DNA from: Sulfitobacter marinus
Lineage (GTDB): Bacteria > Pseudomonadota > Alphaproteobacteria > Rhodobacterales > Rhodobacteraceae
Direction of reading: 5' to 3'
DNA: 64,000 nt
Assembly: GCF_900116285.1 (NCBI RefSeq)
Contig: NZ_FPAJ01000004.1
Coordinates: 186,001-250,000 of the forward strand
Part shown: piece after piece, positions 9,256 through 18,178 of the stretch
How the letters are laid out: the number at the start of each line of letters is the position of its first letter
Numbering within the stretch: the stretch's first letter is position 1
Position numbers and translations under genes: made by a program
The notes under the pieces: model-generated
What the model saw: only the letters and a program-made list of their open reading frames with translations
What the model was told of the DNA's origin: nothing
Database searches by the model: none

Positions 9256-10290
9256 TCAGCCAGTATGCTGCCAGTCGATCCAGCGGCCATGGAAATCTGC
9301 GCGGCCCAAGTTCAGCGTGATATCGCCGGGCCACAAGCGCAGTGTCAGCGCGGCCCCTTTGTTGTTCTCGCCGTCGTTTTCCATCGACAGCCATGCCAAG
9401 GGGCGATTGGCCGTGGCACGTTTGCCTGCGGCCTCGATCAATGCCTTGCCGCGGGCCTGCGCGCCTTGAGGGAAATACTGCCATGCAACAGTGTGCTGGA
9501 TCAGATGCAGGCAGCCTTGTGGTTGCTTCGGCAGCTGTTTCGCCAGCCAGTCTATTGCGTCGCCTTGCTGCACCTTTACATCCAATACGGACGCGGCAGA
9601 GCGGGTCAGGCTTAACCGGTTGGGCTGGTCCGGCCAAAGATACGCCATAAGCCGCATCAGGTGATCCGGGCGCGTGGGGTCGAGCGGGTTCAAGTCCACG
9701 CCGCGCCGTTTTTCGATCTGCGGTTGGACCGACGGGGGCAGGGGCCCGGTCCAGTCGGGCGATAGCAGGATCGTTGACATGTTGGGGCCCAAATGGTGGC
9801 CGTCGATCTCAAGCGCAAAGTGGTCCCACATCAAATTAAGGCCTCCGCTGGCCCCCAGTTCGGACAGGTGGATCGGCAGATTGAAATGCTTCGCAGCCAC
9901 CCGCGCCCCTGCGATCAGGGCCGCTGACCGCCGCACCTCGTTAGTTTGGGGGGCATGGTCGGTCCACTCCAGCAGAAACGCTTCATGCGCGCTTAGGGCT
10001 TTGAGCACGGCCTCGGACAGCTCTGCATCCGAAACGCTGTTTGGCGGGTACACTTTCGCCAGTTCGGGCGATTTCCGGTTCAGCACCAGCGCATGTAAGC
10101 CGCCTGCGATACGCAAGGGCAGGGAGGCCCCCATCGGCCCGACATCGCCGGTGACGCTGGCAAATTTTCGACCAAGGCCGCTGTCGGTTGGCCAATCACG
10201 TGCGAGGACATTCATCAGCTGCCCCATAAAAGGAGAGCCCATTCCGACACAATGGCCCGCCTGATCTTCGAATGCCTGTTTCAACGTCAT
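9256..10290 (-). CDS. DUF2332 family protein
   Basis: The 344-residue product matches DUF2332: QAGHCVGMGSPFMGQLMNVLA at the N-terminus, SEAVLKALSAHEAFLLEWTD, an SELGASGGLNLMWDHFALE segment reminiscent of a SAM-binding loop, and HTVAWQYFP later. The fold is probably methyltransferase-like, but no reaction is known to me. Its ATG overlaps the pth stop as ATGA, so it is translationally coupled downstream of pth. Confidence 0.78.
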   Translation of the reverse strand: MTLKQAFEDQAGHCVGMGSPFMGQLMNVLARDWPTDSGLGRKFASVTGDVGPMGASLPLRIAGGLHALVLNRKSPELAKVYPPNSVSDAELSEAVLKALSAHEAFLLEWTDHAPQTNEVRRSAALIAGARVAAKHFNLPIHLSELGASGGLNLMWDHFALEIDGHHLGPNMSTILLSPDWTGPLPPSVQPQIEKRRGVDLNPLDPTRPDHLMRLMAYLWPDQPNRLSLTRSAASVLDVKVQQGDAIDWLAKQLPKQPQGCLHLIQHTVAWQYFPQGAQARGKALIEAAGKRATANRPLAWLSMENDGENNKGAALTLRLWPGDITLNLGRADFHGRWIDWQHTG

Positions 10291-11000
10291 TTAAAACGCT
10301 CCACTAATTTTTGCAGGGATGAACGAGTGTCCGGCTCTGCGGTGAGGGGGACTGCTTGCGGTTTTGGTTGCGCGGGTGTCTTTTCAGCGGTGGCTGGTTT
10401 TGCAGGTTTCTTGGTCCCTGTGCCGGACCTTGGCGGCGAGACACGCATCGCCACGGCGTTCATGAACTTTGATGTATTTCCACTAGCCAGCTCAGGGGCA
10501 CCATCACTGATGCCGCGCAGCACATCATCCAACCAGTTTTCATCGGCCTTGGCAAAATCGCGTAAAACATAGCCCGGCACGGCGTCCTTGTGACCGGGGT
10601 GGCCCACGCCAAGGCGCACACGGTCATAGTCCGGCCCGATATGCGCGTGAATGGATCGCAAGCCGTTATGGCCTGCATGCCCGCCGCCGGTTTTGCATTT
10701 CACTTTGGCCGGAGCGAGGTCGATCTCATCATGCAGAACAATGACATCAGCGGGATCGATCTTGTAAAACCGCATCGCGGCTTGGACCGATTGGCCCGAC
10801 AGGTTCATAAATGTTTCGGGCTTTAGCAAAATAACGCGATCAGACCCGAACCGGCCTTCGCTAACCAACCCTTGATGCTTGGCCTTCCAGGGGGAAAATC
10901 CGTGATCCTCGGCGATGCGGTCCACCGCCATAAAGCCGATATTATGGCGGTTGCGGGCGTATTTCGCACCCGGATTGCCAAGGCCAACGATCAGTTTCAT
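10287..11000 (-). CDS. pth: Peptidyl-tRNA hydrolase
   Basis: Pth releases tRNA from peptidyl-tRNA that drops off the ribosome. The 237-residue product has the catalytic GLGNPGAKYARNRHNIGF with N9 and H19, the LLKPETFMNLSG loop, the catalytic aspartate in VLHDEIDL, and GGGHAGHNGLRS. After about residue 190 there is a Pro/Lys/Ala-rich extension (GTKKPAKPATAEKTPAQPKP) beyond the usual length, seen in some alphaproteobacterial forms. It lies downstream of rplY, a common pairing. Confidence 0.95.
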   Translation of the reverse strand: MKLIVGLGNPGAKYARNRHNIGFMAVDRIAEDHGFSPWKAKHQGLVSEGRFGSDRVILLKPETFMNLSGQSVQAAMRFYKIDPADVIVLHDEIDLAPAKVKCKTGGGHAGHNGLRSIHAHIGPDYDRVRLGVGHPGHKDAVPGYVLRDFAKADENWLDDVLRGISDGAPELASGNTSKFMNAVAMRVSPPRSGTGTKKPAKPATAEKTPAQPKPQAVPLTAEPDTRSSLQKLVERFK

Positions 11001-11054
11001 ATGCCATACCCCATTATTTACGTCAGCATATCAAACGGATGCGCCAAACGGAAT

Positions 11055-11079
11055 ACGGGGCCGCCAATGGCGACCCCGT
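11055..11079 (-). terminator. Hairpin between rplY and pth
   Basis: ACGGGGCCGCC and GGCGACCCCGT pair around AAT with one mismatch, between the rplY stop and the pth start on the minus strand. There is no long T-run, so it may only attenuate read-through from rplY into pth. Confidence 0.4.
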
Positions 11080-11118
11080 TTCGTCTTGAACAAACCTGCG
11101 ACAGGTTGTGCGTTAGTA

Positions 11119-11766
11119 TCAGTCTTCGCTGACTTCTGTTGCGGGCACTTCGTCTGCTGCAACATCTTCGTCTTCTTCATCGTCTTGGCTGGCAAGACCG
11201 GAAGGCGCGGATACCTGAGCGATCACAAAGTCACGGTCGATAACCGGCTTGGCGCCTTTAGGCAGAACAACGTTTGCGATTGTTGCGCTGTCGCCGATTT
11301 CCAGACCGGAAATGTCGACTGTGATGTGATCAGGAATATCGCCTGCGGTCACAACCAGTTCAACTTCGGGACGTACCATTGTAAGAACGCCACCTTTTTT
11401 CAGGCCTGCGCATTCTTCTTCGCCGGAAACCTCAACTTGAATGTACAGGTTGATTTTGGTGGTCCGCTTGAGACGCATGAAGTCGACATGCGTTGGCAGG
11501 TCTTTGACAACGTGACGCTGAACGTCGCGGCAGATCACACGAACGTCGTCGTGGCCTTCGACTTTCATGTTGAAAAGCGTGGCCTTGAAACGGCCGGCGC
11601 GCAGTTTGGTCAACAGCTTGTTAAAGTCCAGGTTGATAGGCAGTGGATCAACATCACCGCCAAACACGATGCCCGGTACCATACCGTCGCGACGTGCCTG
11701 ACGAGCGGCGCCCTTGCCTGTCCCCGTCCGTTCGAAAGCTTCAAGATCAGGAATCTCTCCAGCCAT
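11119..11766 (-). CDS. rplY: 50S ribosomal protein L25/Ctc
   Basis: L25 binds 5S rRNA in the large subunit. The 215-residue product is the long Ctc type. An N-terminal L25 domain has [32 protein letters not shown] and HVDFMRL. A TL5-like C-terminal beta domain follows ([18 protein letters not shown]), and then a very acidic tail ([12 protein letters not shown]). ATG 11766 has GGAGAA upstream; the frame to 11925 continues through non-coding sequence. Confidence 0.94.
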   Translation of the reverse strand: MAGEIPDLEAFERTGTGKGAARQARRDGMVPGIVFGGDVDPLPINLDFNKLLTKLRAGRFKATLFNMKVEGHDDVRVICRDVQRHVVKDLPTHVDFMRLKRTTKINLYIQVEVSGEEECAGLKKGGVLTMVRPEVELVVTAGDIPDHITVDISGLEIGDSATIANVVLPKGAKPVIDRDFVIAQVSAPSGLASQDDEEDEDVAADEVPATEVSED

Positions 11767-11991
11767 GTTATTCTCCAATATGTTTAGGGCGGACATCCTC
11801 CAAGGCTGTATGTCCGCGTGAAGCCGCGCGTATAGACGGGATTGGCCGCTGTGAAAAGGCCAAAAACCACGCTTTGCCCGCCAGCATACGCCTGACGGGC
11901 AAAGAGTTCGTGTGTGGTGCCGCAAAATTCAGACGCCGCATTTCACGCGCAGGGTCATTCAGCGCGATTGGTCGCGGTCAAAACCTCTTGA

Positions 11992-13158
11992 TCAGTCTTG
12001 CCACTCACCCTCGAAATCTTTTGGGATCAGCAGGTTATGCTTGCCCAATGCCTCGACCGAGGTTTCACCGCAAAGCGCCATTGTGAGATCCAGTTCCTTG
12101 TGGATCACCTCGAGGGCAGTTGTGACGCCCTTTTGGCCCATTGCGCCCAGACCATAGATAAACGCGCGGCCGATGTAGGTGCCCTTGGCCCCCATCGCCA
12201 TTGCTTTCAACACGTCCTGGCCGGATCTGATTCCACTGTCCAGATGCACTTCAACCTGATCGCCGACAGCATCAAGGATCGAGGGCAGCGCCCGGATCGA
12301 GCTGATGGCCCCATCCAGCTGACGCCCGCCGTGGTTGCTGACGATGATTGCATCCGCCCCGACCTTGAGCGCCATTTTAGCGTCCTCGGCGTCCAGAATA
12401 CCCTTGAGGATCACCTTGCCGTCCCATTGCTCTTTCAGCTTGGCGATTTTGCCCCAATCAAGGGTGGGATCGAATTGCTCGGCGGTCCACGCACCCAGAT
12501 TGGCGGTGTCGTCCACGTCTTTTACGTGACCGACGATATTGCCAAAGGTCCGGCGTTTAGCGCCCAGCATTTCGATCCCCCATGACCACTTGGTCGCAAG
12601 GTTCGCAATGGTCTTTGCCGTCAGCTTGGGCGGGGCAGACAAGCCGTTTTTCAAATCCTTGTGGCGCTGGCCCAAAATTTGCAGATCAAGCGTGATAACG
12701 AGGGCCGAACATTTCGCATCCTTGGCTCGCTGGATCAGCCGCGCGACATAGTCTTCGTCGCGCATGGTGTAGAGTTGGAACCAAAATGGCTTGGTCGTCG
12801 CTTCGGCCACATCTTCGATCGAATTGATCGACATGGTGGACAGGGTAAAGGGAACGCCAAAGGCTTCGGCTGCACGGGCGGCTTTGATTTCGCCGTCGGC
12901 GTGCTGCATGCCCGTCAGCCCGACAGGGGCAAGGGCCACGGGCATGGCCACGTCCTGGCCGATCATCTGGGTTTTGGTTGTCCGGCCGCTCATATCGACT
13001 GCTACGCGTTGGCGTAGGCGGATTTGATCAAAGTCGGATGTATTCTCGCGGAAGGTCTGTTCGGTCCAACTGCCGGATTCGGCGTAATCGTAAAACATGC
13101 GCGGCACACGACGTTCATGCAGGCGCTTAAGGTCGTCTATCGTCGTAATCACGGGCAT
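11992..13158 (-). CDS. lldD: FMN-dependent L-lactate dehydrogenase
   Basis: The 388-residue product is an FMN-dependent alpha-hydroxy-acid dehydrogenase. Landmarks in order are RVPRMFYDYAESGSWTE, the FMN contact PVALAPVGLTGMQH, WFQLYTMRDED, ALVITLDL, and the active-site SNHGGRQLDGA with the proton-accepting His. HLDSGIRSGQDVLKA and KGTYIGRAF follow. Members oxidise L-lactate to pyruvate at the membrane and pass electrons to quinone. Related enzymes for other hydroxy acids share these residues, so lactate is the likely but unproven substrate. AGGA precedes the start, and a long palindrome lies just upstream. Confidence 0.85.
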   Translation of the reverse strand: MPVITTIDDLKRLHERRVPRMFYDYAESGSWTEQTFRENTSDFDQIRLRQRVAVDMSGRTTKTQMIGQDVAMPVALAPVGLTGMQHADGEIKAARAAEAFGVPFTLSTMSINSIEDVAEATTKPFWFQLYTMRDEDYVARLIQRAKDAKCSALVITLDLQILGQRHKDLKNGLSAPPKLTAKTIANLATKWSWGIEMLGAKRRTFGNIVGHVKDVDDTANLGAWTAEQFDPTLDWGKIAKLKEQWDGKVILKGILDAEDAKMALKVGADAIIVSNHGGRQLDGAISSIRALPSILDAVGDQVEVHLDSGIRSGQDVLKAMAMGAKGTYIGRAFIYGLGAMGQKGVTTALEVIHKELDLTMALCGETSVEALGKHNLLIPKDFEGEWQD

Positions 13159-13173
13159 CGGCGGACATCCTAA

Positions 13174-13200
13174 CTATTGGTCAGATTAATTAACCAATAG
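13174..13200. promoter_or_regulatory. Palindrome upstream of the lactate dehydrogenase gene
   Basis: CTATTGGT (13174-13181) is mirrored by ACCAATAG (13193-13200) around an A/T-rich centre that contains TTAATTAA. It sits 16-42 bases upstream of the lldD start and after the trpA stop. TTGGT/ACCAA half-sites are typical of GntR/FadR-type repressors such as those controlling lactate genes, though here the half-sites are further apart than usual. Confidence 0.45.
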
Positions 13201-13227
13201 ACGCCAGCGAAATCAATCGCTTTGCGA

Positions 13228-14019
13228 TTATGCGCGGTGCGCACCGTCCGAAAGTGTCTTAACGAAGGCCAGGACCTCCTGCACGGGCGCGCCGCCTGCG
13301 ATCTTGGACACAATGGCAGAGCCGACAACACAACCGTCAGCAACCGCTGCAATAGCTTCGGATTTTTCTGGCGTGTTCACCCCAAAGCCGACGATGACGG
13401 GCAATCCGCTGGCCTTTTGAATACGCTCAACTTCTGGCGCCACGTCGCCTGCATCTGCCTCGGCAGAGCCTGTGATCCCGGTGATCGAGACATAGTACAC
13501 AAAGCCCGATGTGTTCTGCACAACCCGCGGCAGCCGCTTGTCATCGGTTGTCGGGGTCGCAAGACGGATAAAGTTCAAACCGGCCGCTTGGGCGGGAATG
13601 CACAGTTCGGCATCTTCTTCTGGCGGCAGATCAACCACGATCAACCCGTCAACGCCTGCAGCCTTGGCAGCGACCAAAAATTTGTCGACACCTTTGGAGT
13701 AGATCGGGTTGTAATAGCCCATCAAAACAATCGGCGTCGTGTCATCCTGCTCGCGAAAGGCGGCGGCAAGGGCGAGGGTTTTGTCCAGCGTCATCCCACC
13801 TTCAAGCGCCCGCTGACCGGCCAATTGAATAGCCGGGCCATCGGCCATCGGATCGGTGAACGGCAGGCCAAGCTCAATGATATCAACACCGGCAGCAGGC
13901 AGACCGCGCACGATTTCCAGTGACGTGTCAAAATCAGGATCGCCAGCCATGACATAAGACACAAATGCCTTTTTGCCCTGTGATTTCAGATCAGCGAATT
14001 TGGCGTCGATGCGTGTCAT
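13228..14019 (-). CDS. trpA: Tryptophan synthase alpha chain
   Basis: TrpA cleaves indole-3-glycerol phosphate to indole and glyceraldehyde 3-phosphate, and passes indole to TrpB. The 263-residue product has [10 protein letters not shown], the catalytic E49 in [17 protein letters not shown] and D60 in the same motif. The YYNPIYSKG loop, VDLPPEED and the phosphate-binding GFGVNTPE follow. MTRIDAKF at 14019 matches family length; the frame to 14052 adds an unlikely leader. It is not next to trpB. Confidence 0.96.
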   Translation of the reverse strand: MTRIDAKFADLKSQGKKAFVSYVMAGDPDFDTSLEIVRGLPAAGVDIIELGLPFTDPMADGPAIQLAGQRALEGGMTLDKTLALAAAFREQDDTTPIVLMGYYNPIYSKGVDKFLVAAKAAGVDGLIVVDLPPEEDAELCIPAQAAGLNFIRLATPTTDDKRLPRVVQNTSGFVYYVSITGITGSAEADAGDVAPEVERIQKASGLPVIVGFGVNTPEKSEAIAAVADGCVVGSAIVSKIAGGAPVQEVLAFVKTLSDGAHRA

Positions 14020-14100
14020 TGGTGCAGCCCTTGTTAGATGGTCCTGCTGCAATGCCGAATATAGCGACAGAAATCAATGCAGCACATCACTGTCGTGCCG

Positions 14101-14147
14101 CGGAATTTTCCAAAATCCCGGTCCGAAAAATTTGAATTTTTCCTCGC
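14101..14147 (+). repeat. Intergenic A/T-core palindromic repeat, copy 2
   Basis: CGGAATTTTC..., ATCCCGGTCCG, AAATTTGAATTTTTCC aligns with 6211-6255. It lies between the trpA start and a small membrane protein gene, within the likely trpA promoter region. Copy 1 lies upstream of trpB. Confidence 0.5.
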
Positions 14148-14197
14148 CGCATCTGGCCGCGCCTTTAACTTCGGGGTGCAGACCCTATCTATCAGCT

Positions 14198-14380
14198 ATG
14201 AATTATGTACTTGCCTTGTTGCTCCCGCCGCTCTCAATCCTACTGACGGGTCGTATCTTTACGGCCATCATTGTGCTGCTGATCTGGATCCCCGCGATCA
14301 TCTTTTCCGGCGGTCTGACCCATCCAATGTTTATCATTCTGGCGTGGATTTTGATTTACCAAACTCGAAACCACCCCTGA
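14198..14380 (+). CDS. Small hydrophobic membrane protein
   Basis: The frame encodes 60 residues, MNYVLALLLPPLSILLTG onward, with two or three membrane segments separated by GLTHP and a polar tail YQTRNHP. The LLPPLSILLTGR start and the IPAII turn recall the Pmp3/UPF0057 stress-induced membrane peptides. The match is partial and I do not assign the family. No strong ribosome site is seen before ATG 14198. The next gene is ychF, 68 bases on. Confidence 0.5.
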   Translation: MNYVLALLLPPLSILLTGRIFTAIIVLLIWIPAIIFSGGLTHPMFIILAWILIYQTRNHP

Positions 14381-14448
14381 CATCGCTAAGACTTGCGTAA
14401 ACCCCGGCAAAACCCTAGGACAGCGCCAAGTAATAAAGGATGGATGTC

Positions 14449-15546
14449 ATGGGTTTCAAAATGGGTATCGTGGGTCTGCCGAACGTCGGCAAATCGACCC
14501 TGTTCAATGCGCTGACACGCACAGCGGCTGCGCAGGCGGCGAACTTTCCGTTTTGCACAATCGAACCCAACGTGGGCGAGGTGGCCGTTCCCGATGCGCG
14601 CCTTGATAAACTGGCTGAAATTGCAGGGTCCAAGCAGATTATTCCCACTCGGATGACTTTTGTTGATATTGCGGGCCTCGTAAAAGGGGCGTCCAAGGGC
14701 GAAGGTCTGGGCAATCAGTTCCTTGCCAACATCCGCGAAACCGATGCCATTGCCCATGTGTTGCGCTGTTTTGAAGACGGCGATGTTACCCACGTCGAAG
14801 GCCGCGTCGACCCGGTTGCCGACGCCGAGACGATTGACACCGAACTAATGCTTGCTGACCTCGAGAGCATTGAGAAACGCCGCGCAGGCTTGGTCCGCAA
14901 GATCAAAGGCAATGACAAAGACGCTGTCCAACAAGACCGTCTGTTGGCGATGGCCCAGACCGCCATCGAAGACGGTAAACCCGCCCGCACCGTGGCGATT
15001 GACGAAGACGACGCCAAAGCGTGGCGCATGCTACAACTGTTGACGACCAAGCCTGTGTTATATGTCTGCAACGTCGGCGAATCCGAGGCCGCCGAGGGTA
15101 ATGCGCACGCTGCGAAAGTCGCTGAAATGGCCGCTGCGCAAGGTAATTCAGCCGTTATCATCTCTGCCCAGATCGAAGAAGAGATCAGCCAGCTCGAAGC
15201 TGATGAGGCCGAGATGTTCCTGACTGAAATGGGTCTGGACGAGGCCGGCCTCGATCGGTTGATCCGCGCTGGCTATGAATTGCTGCATCTGGAAACATAT
15301 TTCACCGTAGGCCCCAAAGAGGCGCGTGCGTGGACCATCAAAAAAGGCACATCCGCCCCCAAAGCCGCTGGCGTAATCCATGGCGATTTCGAAAAAGGTT
15401 TTATCCGCGCCGAAACAATCGCCTATGAGGATTTTGTCACTCTTGGCGGTGAAGGCCCCGCGAAAGAAGCCGGTAAGATGCGGGCTGAGGGCAAGGCCTA
15501 TACTGTCAAAGACGGCGACGTGCTGCACTTCTTGTTCAACACCTAA
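14449..15546 (+). CDS. ychF: Redox-regulated ATPase YchF (Obg-family)
   Basis: YchF is a universally conserved Obg-like P-loop NTPase that prefers ATP and associates with ribosomes. The 365-residue product has G1 GLPNVGKST, the switch segment [11 protein letters not shown]3 [20 protein letters not shown], a coiled-coil insert, NVGESE in place of NKxD (typical for ATP specificity), and a C-terminal TGS domain ([25 protein letters not shown]). AAAGGA lies eight bases before ATG 14449, favouring it over ATG 14440, which overlaps that site. Confidence 0.95.
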   Translation: MGFKMGIVGLPNVGKSTLFNALTRTAAAQAANFPFCTIEPNVGEVAVPDARLDKLAEIAGSKQIIPTRMTFVDIAGLVKGASKGEGLGNQFLANIRETDAIAHVLRCFEDGDVTHVEGRVDPVADAETIDTELMLADLESIEKRRAGLVRKIKGNDKDAVQQDRLLAMAQTAIEDGKPARTVAIDEDDAKAWRMLQLLTTKPVLYVCNVGESEAAEGNAHAAKVAEMAAAQGNSAVIISAQIEEEISQLEADEAEMFLTEMGLDEAGLDRLIRAGYELLHLETYFTVGPKEARAWTIKKGTSAPKAAGVIHGDFEKGFIRAETIAYEDFVTLGGEGPAKEAGKMRAEGKAYTVKDGDVLHFLFNT

Positions 15547-15613
15547 ACCGACGCGAGCGCTGATAGGCGCGCGCGGTTCTATCCTAATGCTTGCCGGACC
15601 ACTTCACCCATGA

Positions 15614-16468
15614 TTACGAGCTGGTAAACTCTATCTTTAATCGAAATGTATAGTTTGTCTTTGCCAACTGTTTTGGCGCTTTTGAAAAACGCCTTGCTCG
15701 CTTAACTCCTGCCACGGCGGCGGCGTCGAGGGCGGGCTGCCCGGAGCTGCGCGACACGCCTACATTTACAAGAGCGCCATTGTGGGACACAGAAACGACG
15801 ACCGTAACGACACCGGTTTTACCGCCACGCGGACGCCGCTTTGCACGGTCGATTTTGGCGCGAATGGACGCGCCCCATGCCGCGACCAAAGACTGCTTTT
15901 CAGACTTTGACAGGTTCGAATGGGCCGAGGTTTGGCGGTTTCCAGCATTGGATGTGCCGCCCGTCCCCGCCGCAGTCGCCGCTTTGGACGGTGTCGAGGT
16001 CGCCTGCGCCGGTTGCTTTTTGACAGGTGCCGGCTTGGCAGGTTTCTTGACCGGCGGCTTGGGCCTTTGCGGGGGCTTTATCTTGGACAGGGGATGAACA
16101 GGGGGGGTGGGCGGCGGCGGTGCGACTTGAACAACAGGCACATCATCCAGCACGCTTGGGCTTTGCAGCATCTGCGGCAATGCGATCGGCGTGGCAGCAG
16201 TAGCCTCCAAATCCGGCGCAACGAGGTCCGCCAAAACGGGTTCGGGCGCTGTCAGTTCAACGCTGGCCTCGGCAATATCCGGTGGCGTTTCCCATGCTTT
16301 GATCAGATCGCCATAACTTTCGGGGGCTGCGACCAGCGTCATCAATTCGCTGCCCCCCGCGCCTGCAGACGCCGACGCCCCATCGCTGGGTTTTGCCCAA
16401 AAAGCAGCCACATGCAGGCCAAAAGCAATCAGCAGAAAAAGGGCACTGTTGATGACTACACGAATCAT
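15614..16468 (-). CDS. tonB: TonB family energy transducer
   Basis: TonB spans the periplasm and transmits inner-membrane proton-motive force to outer-membrane receptors. The 284-residue product has an N-terminal membrane anchor (SALFLLIAFGLHVAAFW). A long Pro/Lys-rich spacer follows (APPPPTPPVHP, KPPVKKPAKPAPVKK, residues about 115-155). The C-terminal TonB domain has SIRAKIDRAKRRPRGGKTG, VSVSHNGALVNVGVSRSSGQPALDAAAV and a closing YTFRLKIEF. It is last in exbB-exbD-exbD-tonB, and its start overlaps the preceding stop as ATGA. It likely serves the receptor encoded at 18179. Confidence 0.88.
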   Translation of the reverse strand: MIRVVINSALFLLIAFGLHVAAFWAKPSDGASASAGAGGSELMTLVAAPESYGDLIKAWETPPDIAEASVELTAPEPVLADLVAPDLEATAATPIALPQMLQSPSVLDDVPVVQVAPPPPTPPVHPLSKIKPPQRPKPPVKKPAKPAPVKKQPAQATSTPSKAATAAGTGGTSNAGNRQTSAHSNLSKSEKQSLVAAWGASIRAKIDRAKRRPRGGKTGVVTVVVSVSHNGALVNVGVSRSSGQPALDAAAVAGVKRARRFSKAPKQLAKTNYTFRLKIEFTSS

Positions 16469-16902
16469 GGCTGAGCCGTTTCAACGCGTGTCGCCAGCCA
16501 GACATTGGTGATTTCACGGGCCGCAAGATTTTTTAGAAGGGCTGGAACCAATTGCGCATCGGCGTCGGCGTCGGCGCGGATAGTGAGCGGAGGGCGCGCA
16601 TCAGGCCCTGTACAAATAACATCGGCGCAAAGATCGATATAGGTTAACTCAAGCGCATCAATCGCGGCGGTTTCCCCAATCGTGTCACGAAAAGCAATAA
16701 CACCTTCGGCATTTATATAAAGCGTCAGCGCGCCGTCATCGGGTGCGTCAGAGGACGCAGTAGGTGGGATCACCTCAAACGGGTCAGGGGGTGCGATTTG
16801 CGCGGTCATCAAAAAGAAGATGAGCAACAGAAAAACCACGTTGATCATCGGAATGACGTTTTCTTCGCGTGGTTTACGCGGGGTGGGTTGGCCGAAATCC
16901 AT
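16465..16902 (-). CDS. exbD: ExbD/TolR family protein (second copy)
   Basis: The 145-residue product has one N-terminal membrane helix (VIPMINVVFLLLIFFLM) carrying the ExbD/TolR signature. The periplasmic domain contains two extra cysteines (DLCADVICTGPD). ExbD forms the proton channel stator with ExbB and TonB. It starts three bases after the stop of another ExbD-type gene. The two copies differ strongly outside the helix, which suggests a heteromeric stator rather than a recent duplication. Confidence 0.85.
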   Translation of the reverse strand: MDFGQPTPRKPREENVIPMINVVFLLLIFFLMTAQIAPPDPFEVIPPTASSDAPDDGALTLYINAEGVIAFRDTIGETAAIDALELTYIDLCADVICTGPDARPPLTIRADADADAQLVPALLKNLAAREITNVWLATRVETAQP

Positions 16903-16905
16903 CAG

Positions 16906-17286
16906 TTATTCCACCACGACAACTTGGGTAAATCCCGCGTCCCCCAGATCGCCCAGGATTTGGACCATAGCCTGGAGTTTTGCACCGTTCTTGGGACGCA
17001 GGATGATTGTGTCCGAGGGTTTTGAGGTCAGTTCGCTCAACTGTGAAGGCAGGGCCGCCCGCTCAATGGCGGTTCCGTTCAGAAACAACCCTTCTTCCGC
17101 GATATCCACCAACCTAGGCGGGCCTTCATAGACGGACCCTGTTGATCCACTCGCGATGCTAAGCGGGATCTGCATATCCATGCCAAAGCGCGAGGCCAAC
17201 ATAAAGAAGACCAGTAAAAGGAAAACCACGTCGATCATGGGGGTCAGCGATGGAGTGCGACGCTTGCGCGTTTCAGCGATATGCAT
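16906..17286 (-). CDS. exbD: ExbD/TolR family protein (first copy)
   Basis: The 126-residue product has the classical TPMIDVVFLLLVFFML helix at residues about 15-30; the aspartate here is the proton-coupling residue of the ExbD/TolR family. A compact periplasmic domain ends in DAGFTQVVVVE. It is cotranscribed with exbB (three-base gap) and with a second exbD and tonB. Confidence 0.87.
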   Translation of the reverse strand: MHIAETRKRRTPSLTPMIDVVFLLLVFFMLASRFGMDMQIPLSIASGSTGSVYEGPPRLVDIAEEGLFLNGTAIERAALPSQLSELTSKPSDTIILRPKNGAKLQAMVQILGDLGDAGFTQVVVVE

Positions 17287-17289
17287 TGC

Positions 17290-17982
17290 TCACTCGGCCG
17301 CCAACCCAGATAGCACCTGCTTGGTTTTCTGTGCACGTGCGGTTTGGAAAATACGTGTTCCGATGTCCTCCATCTCTAATCGCAGCCGGTCAGTAATGCT
17401 TTCGAACCATGTGACGGCAACAGACGCAGGAATGGCGACCGCCATGCCCGCAGCTGTGGTTAGCAATGCCTCCCATATGCCGCCAGCCAACATCGACGGG
17501 TCGGCCCGCGCGCCCGCCTCTTGCAGCGCTTGAAACGCTGAAATCATGCCCAGAACGGTGCCCAGCAAACCCAGCAGCGGGGCAATGGTCGCGATCAGTT
17601 CCAACGGTCGCAAACCCGCGCGGGCACGGGCCAGACAAAGCTTTGCAACCCGTAGCGTTTCGTCTTGCGCTGTTTCCCGGTCAAATTCAGGGTTGGAAGA
17701 CGCTTGAAACGCGGTGCGCGCAAATCGGGCGCGAATGGTTCGGCGGTTACGAAGGTCAGCCAGTACAATATCTGAATTGCCATCTTGCCACGCGATAATT
17801 GACCCCTCCACCCGGCGGCCACCTGTCCATGCACCCAGCCAGATAAGATCCCAAATTTTCCAAAGAATAAGAGCGACCGTTATCACCGAAAGCGCGGCGA
17901 TGGCCCAAATTGAAGGGCCGCCAGCCTTTAAGAACGCAATCGCGGATAGAGTAGCATCGGACAATGGCGCGTAATCCAACAT
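17290..17982 (-). CDS. exbB: MotA/TolQ/ExbB proton channel protein
   Basis: The 230-residue product has three membrane segments: IWAIAALSVITVALILW, a central LELIATIAPLLGLLGTVLGMI, and a third with TTAAGMAVAIPASVAV. The IAPLLGLLGTV and GMAVAIPA elements are ExbB/TolQ hallmarks. It is the first gene of the exbB-exbD-exbD-tonB operon, with AAGGA before its start. The upstream region holds TTGACA and a perfect palindrome. A separate tolQ is present at 57592. Confidence 0.88.
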   Translation of the reverse strand: MLDYAPLSDATLSAIAFLKAGGPSIWAIAALSVITVALILWKIWDLIWLGAWTGGRRVEGSIIAWQDGNSDIVLADLRNRRTIRARFARTAFQASSNPEFDRETAQDETLRVAKLCLARARAGLRPLELIATIAPLLGLLGTVLGMISAFQALQEAGARADPSMLAGGIWEALLTTAAGMAVAIPASVAVTWFESITDRLRLEMEDIGTRIFQTARAQKTKQVLSGLAAE

Positions 17983-18039
17983 CAGTAAGCATCCTTAACA
18001 TGATGGCTGGCTGACGTGGCTTGCCTCTACCTGTGGTTT

Positions 18040-18062
18040 ATAATCTTGATTATTTTTGTCAA
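18040..18062 (-). promoter_or_regulatory. Promoter and palindromic operator of exbB-tonB
   Basis: On the minus strand TTGACA (18062-18057) is followed at once by the perfect palindrome ATAATC-AA-GATTAT (18053-18040), which would sit between -35 and -10, with TATAAA or TAAACC as possible -10. A repressor bound there would block RNA polymerase, as Fur-type regulators do at iron genes. The sequence is not an exact copy of any box I know. Confidence 0.5.
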
Positions 18063-18130
18063 GTAAATGACAGGGCGCTGGCGAAAACCCTCTCAGGCGC
18101 GGCCCCGACATACATTTCTGTGCGTCACCT

Positions 18131-18158
18131 AAAAAACCGGGCCCATAAGGCCCGGCTT
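18131..18158 (-). terminator. Rho-independent terminator of the siderophore receptor gene
   Basis: On the minus strand CCGGGCC, TTATG and GGCCCGG form a seven-base G/C stem followed directly by TTTTTT, starting about 20 bases after the receptor stop. This is the clearest intrinsic terminator in the window. Confidence 0.85.
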
Positions 18159-18178
18159 GGTCGCGTTGGTGGTACCAA

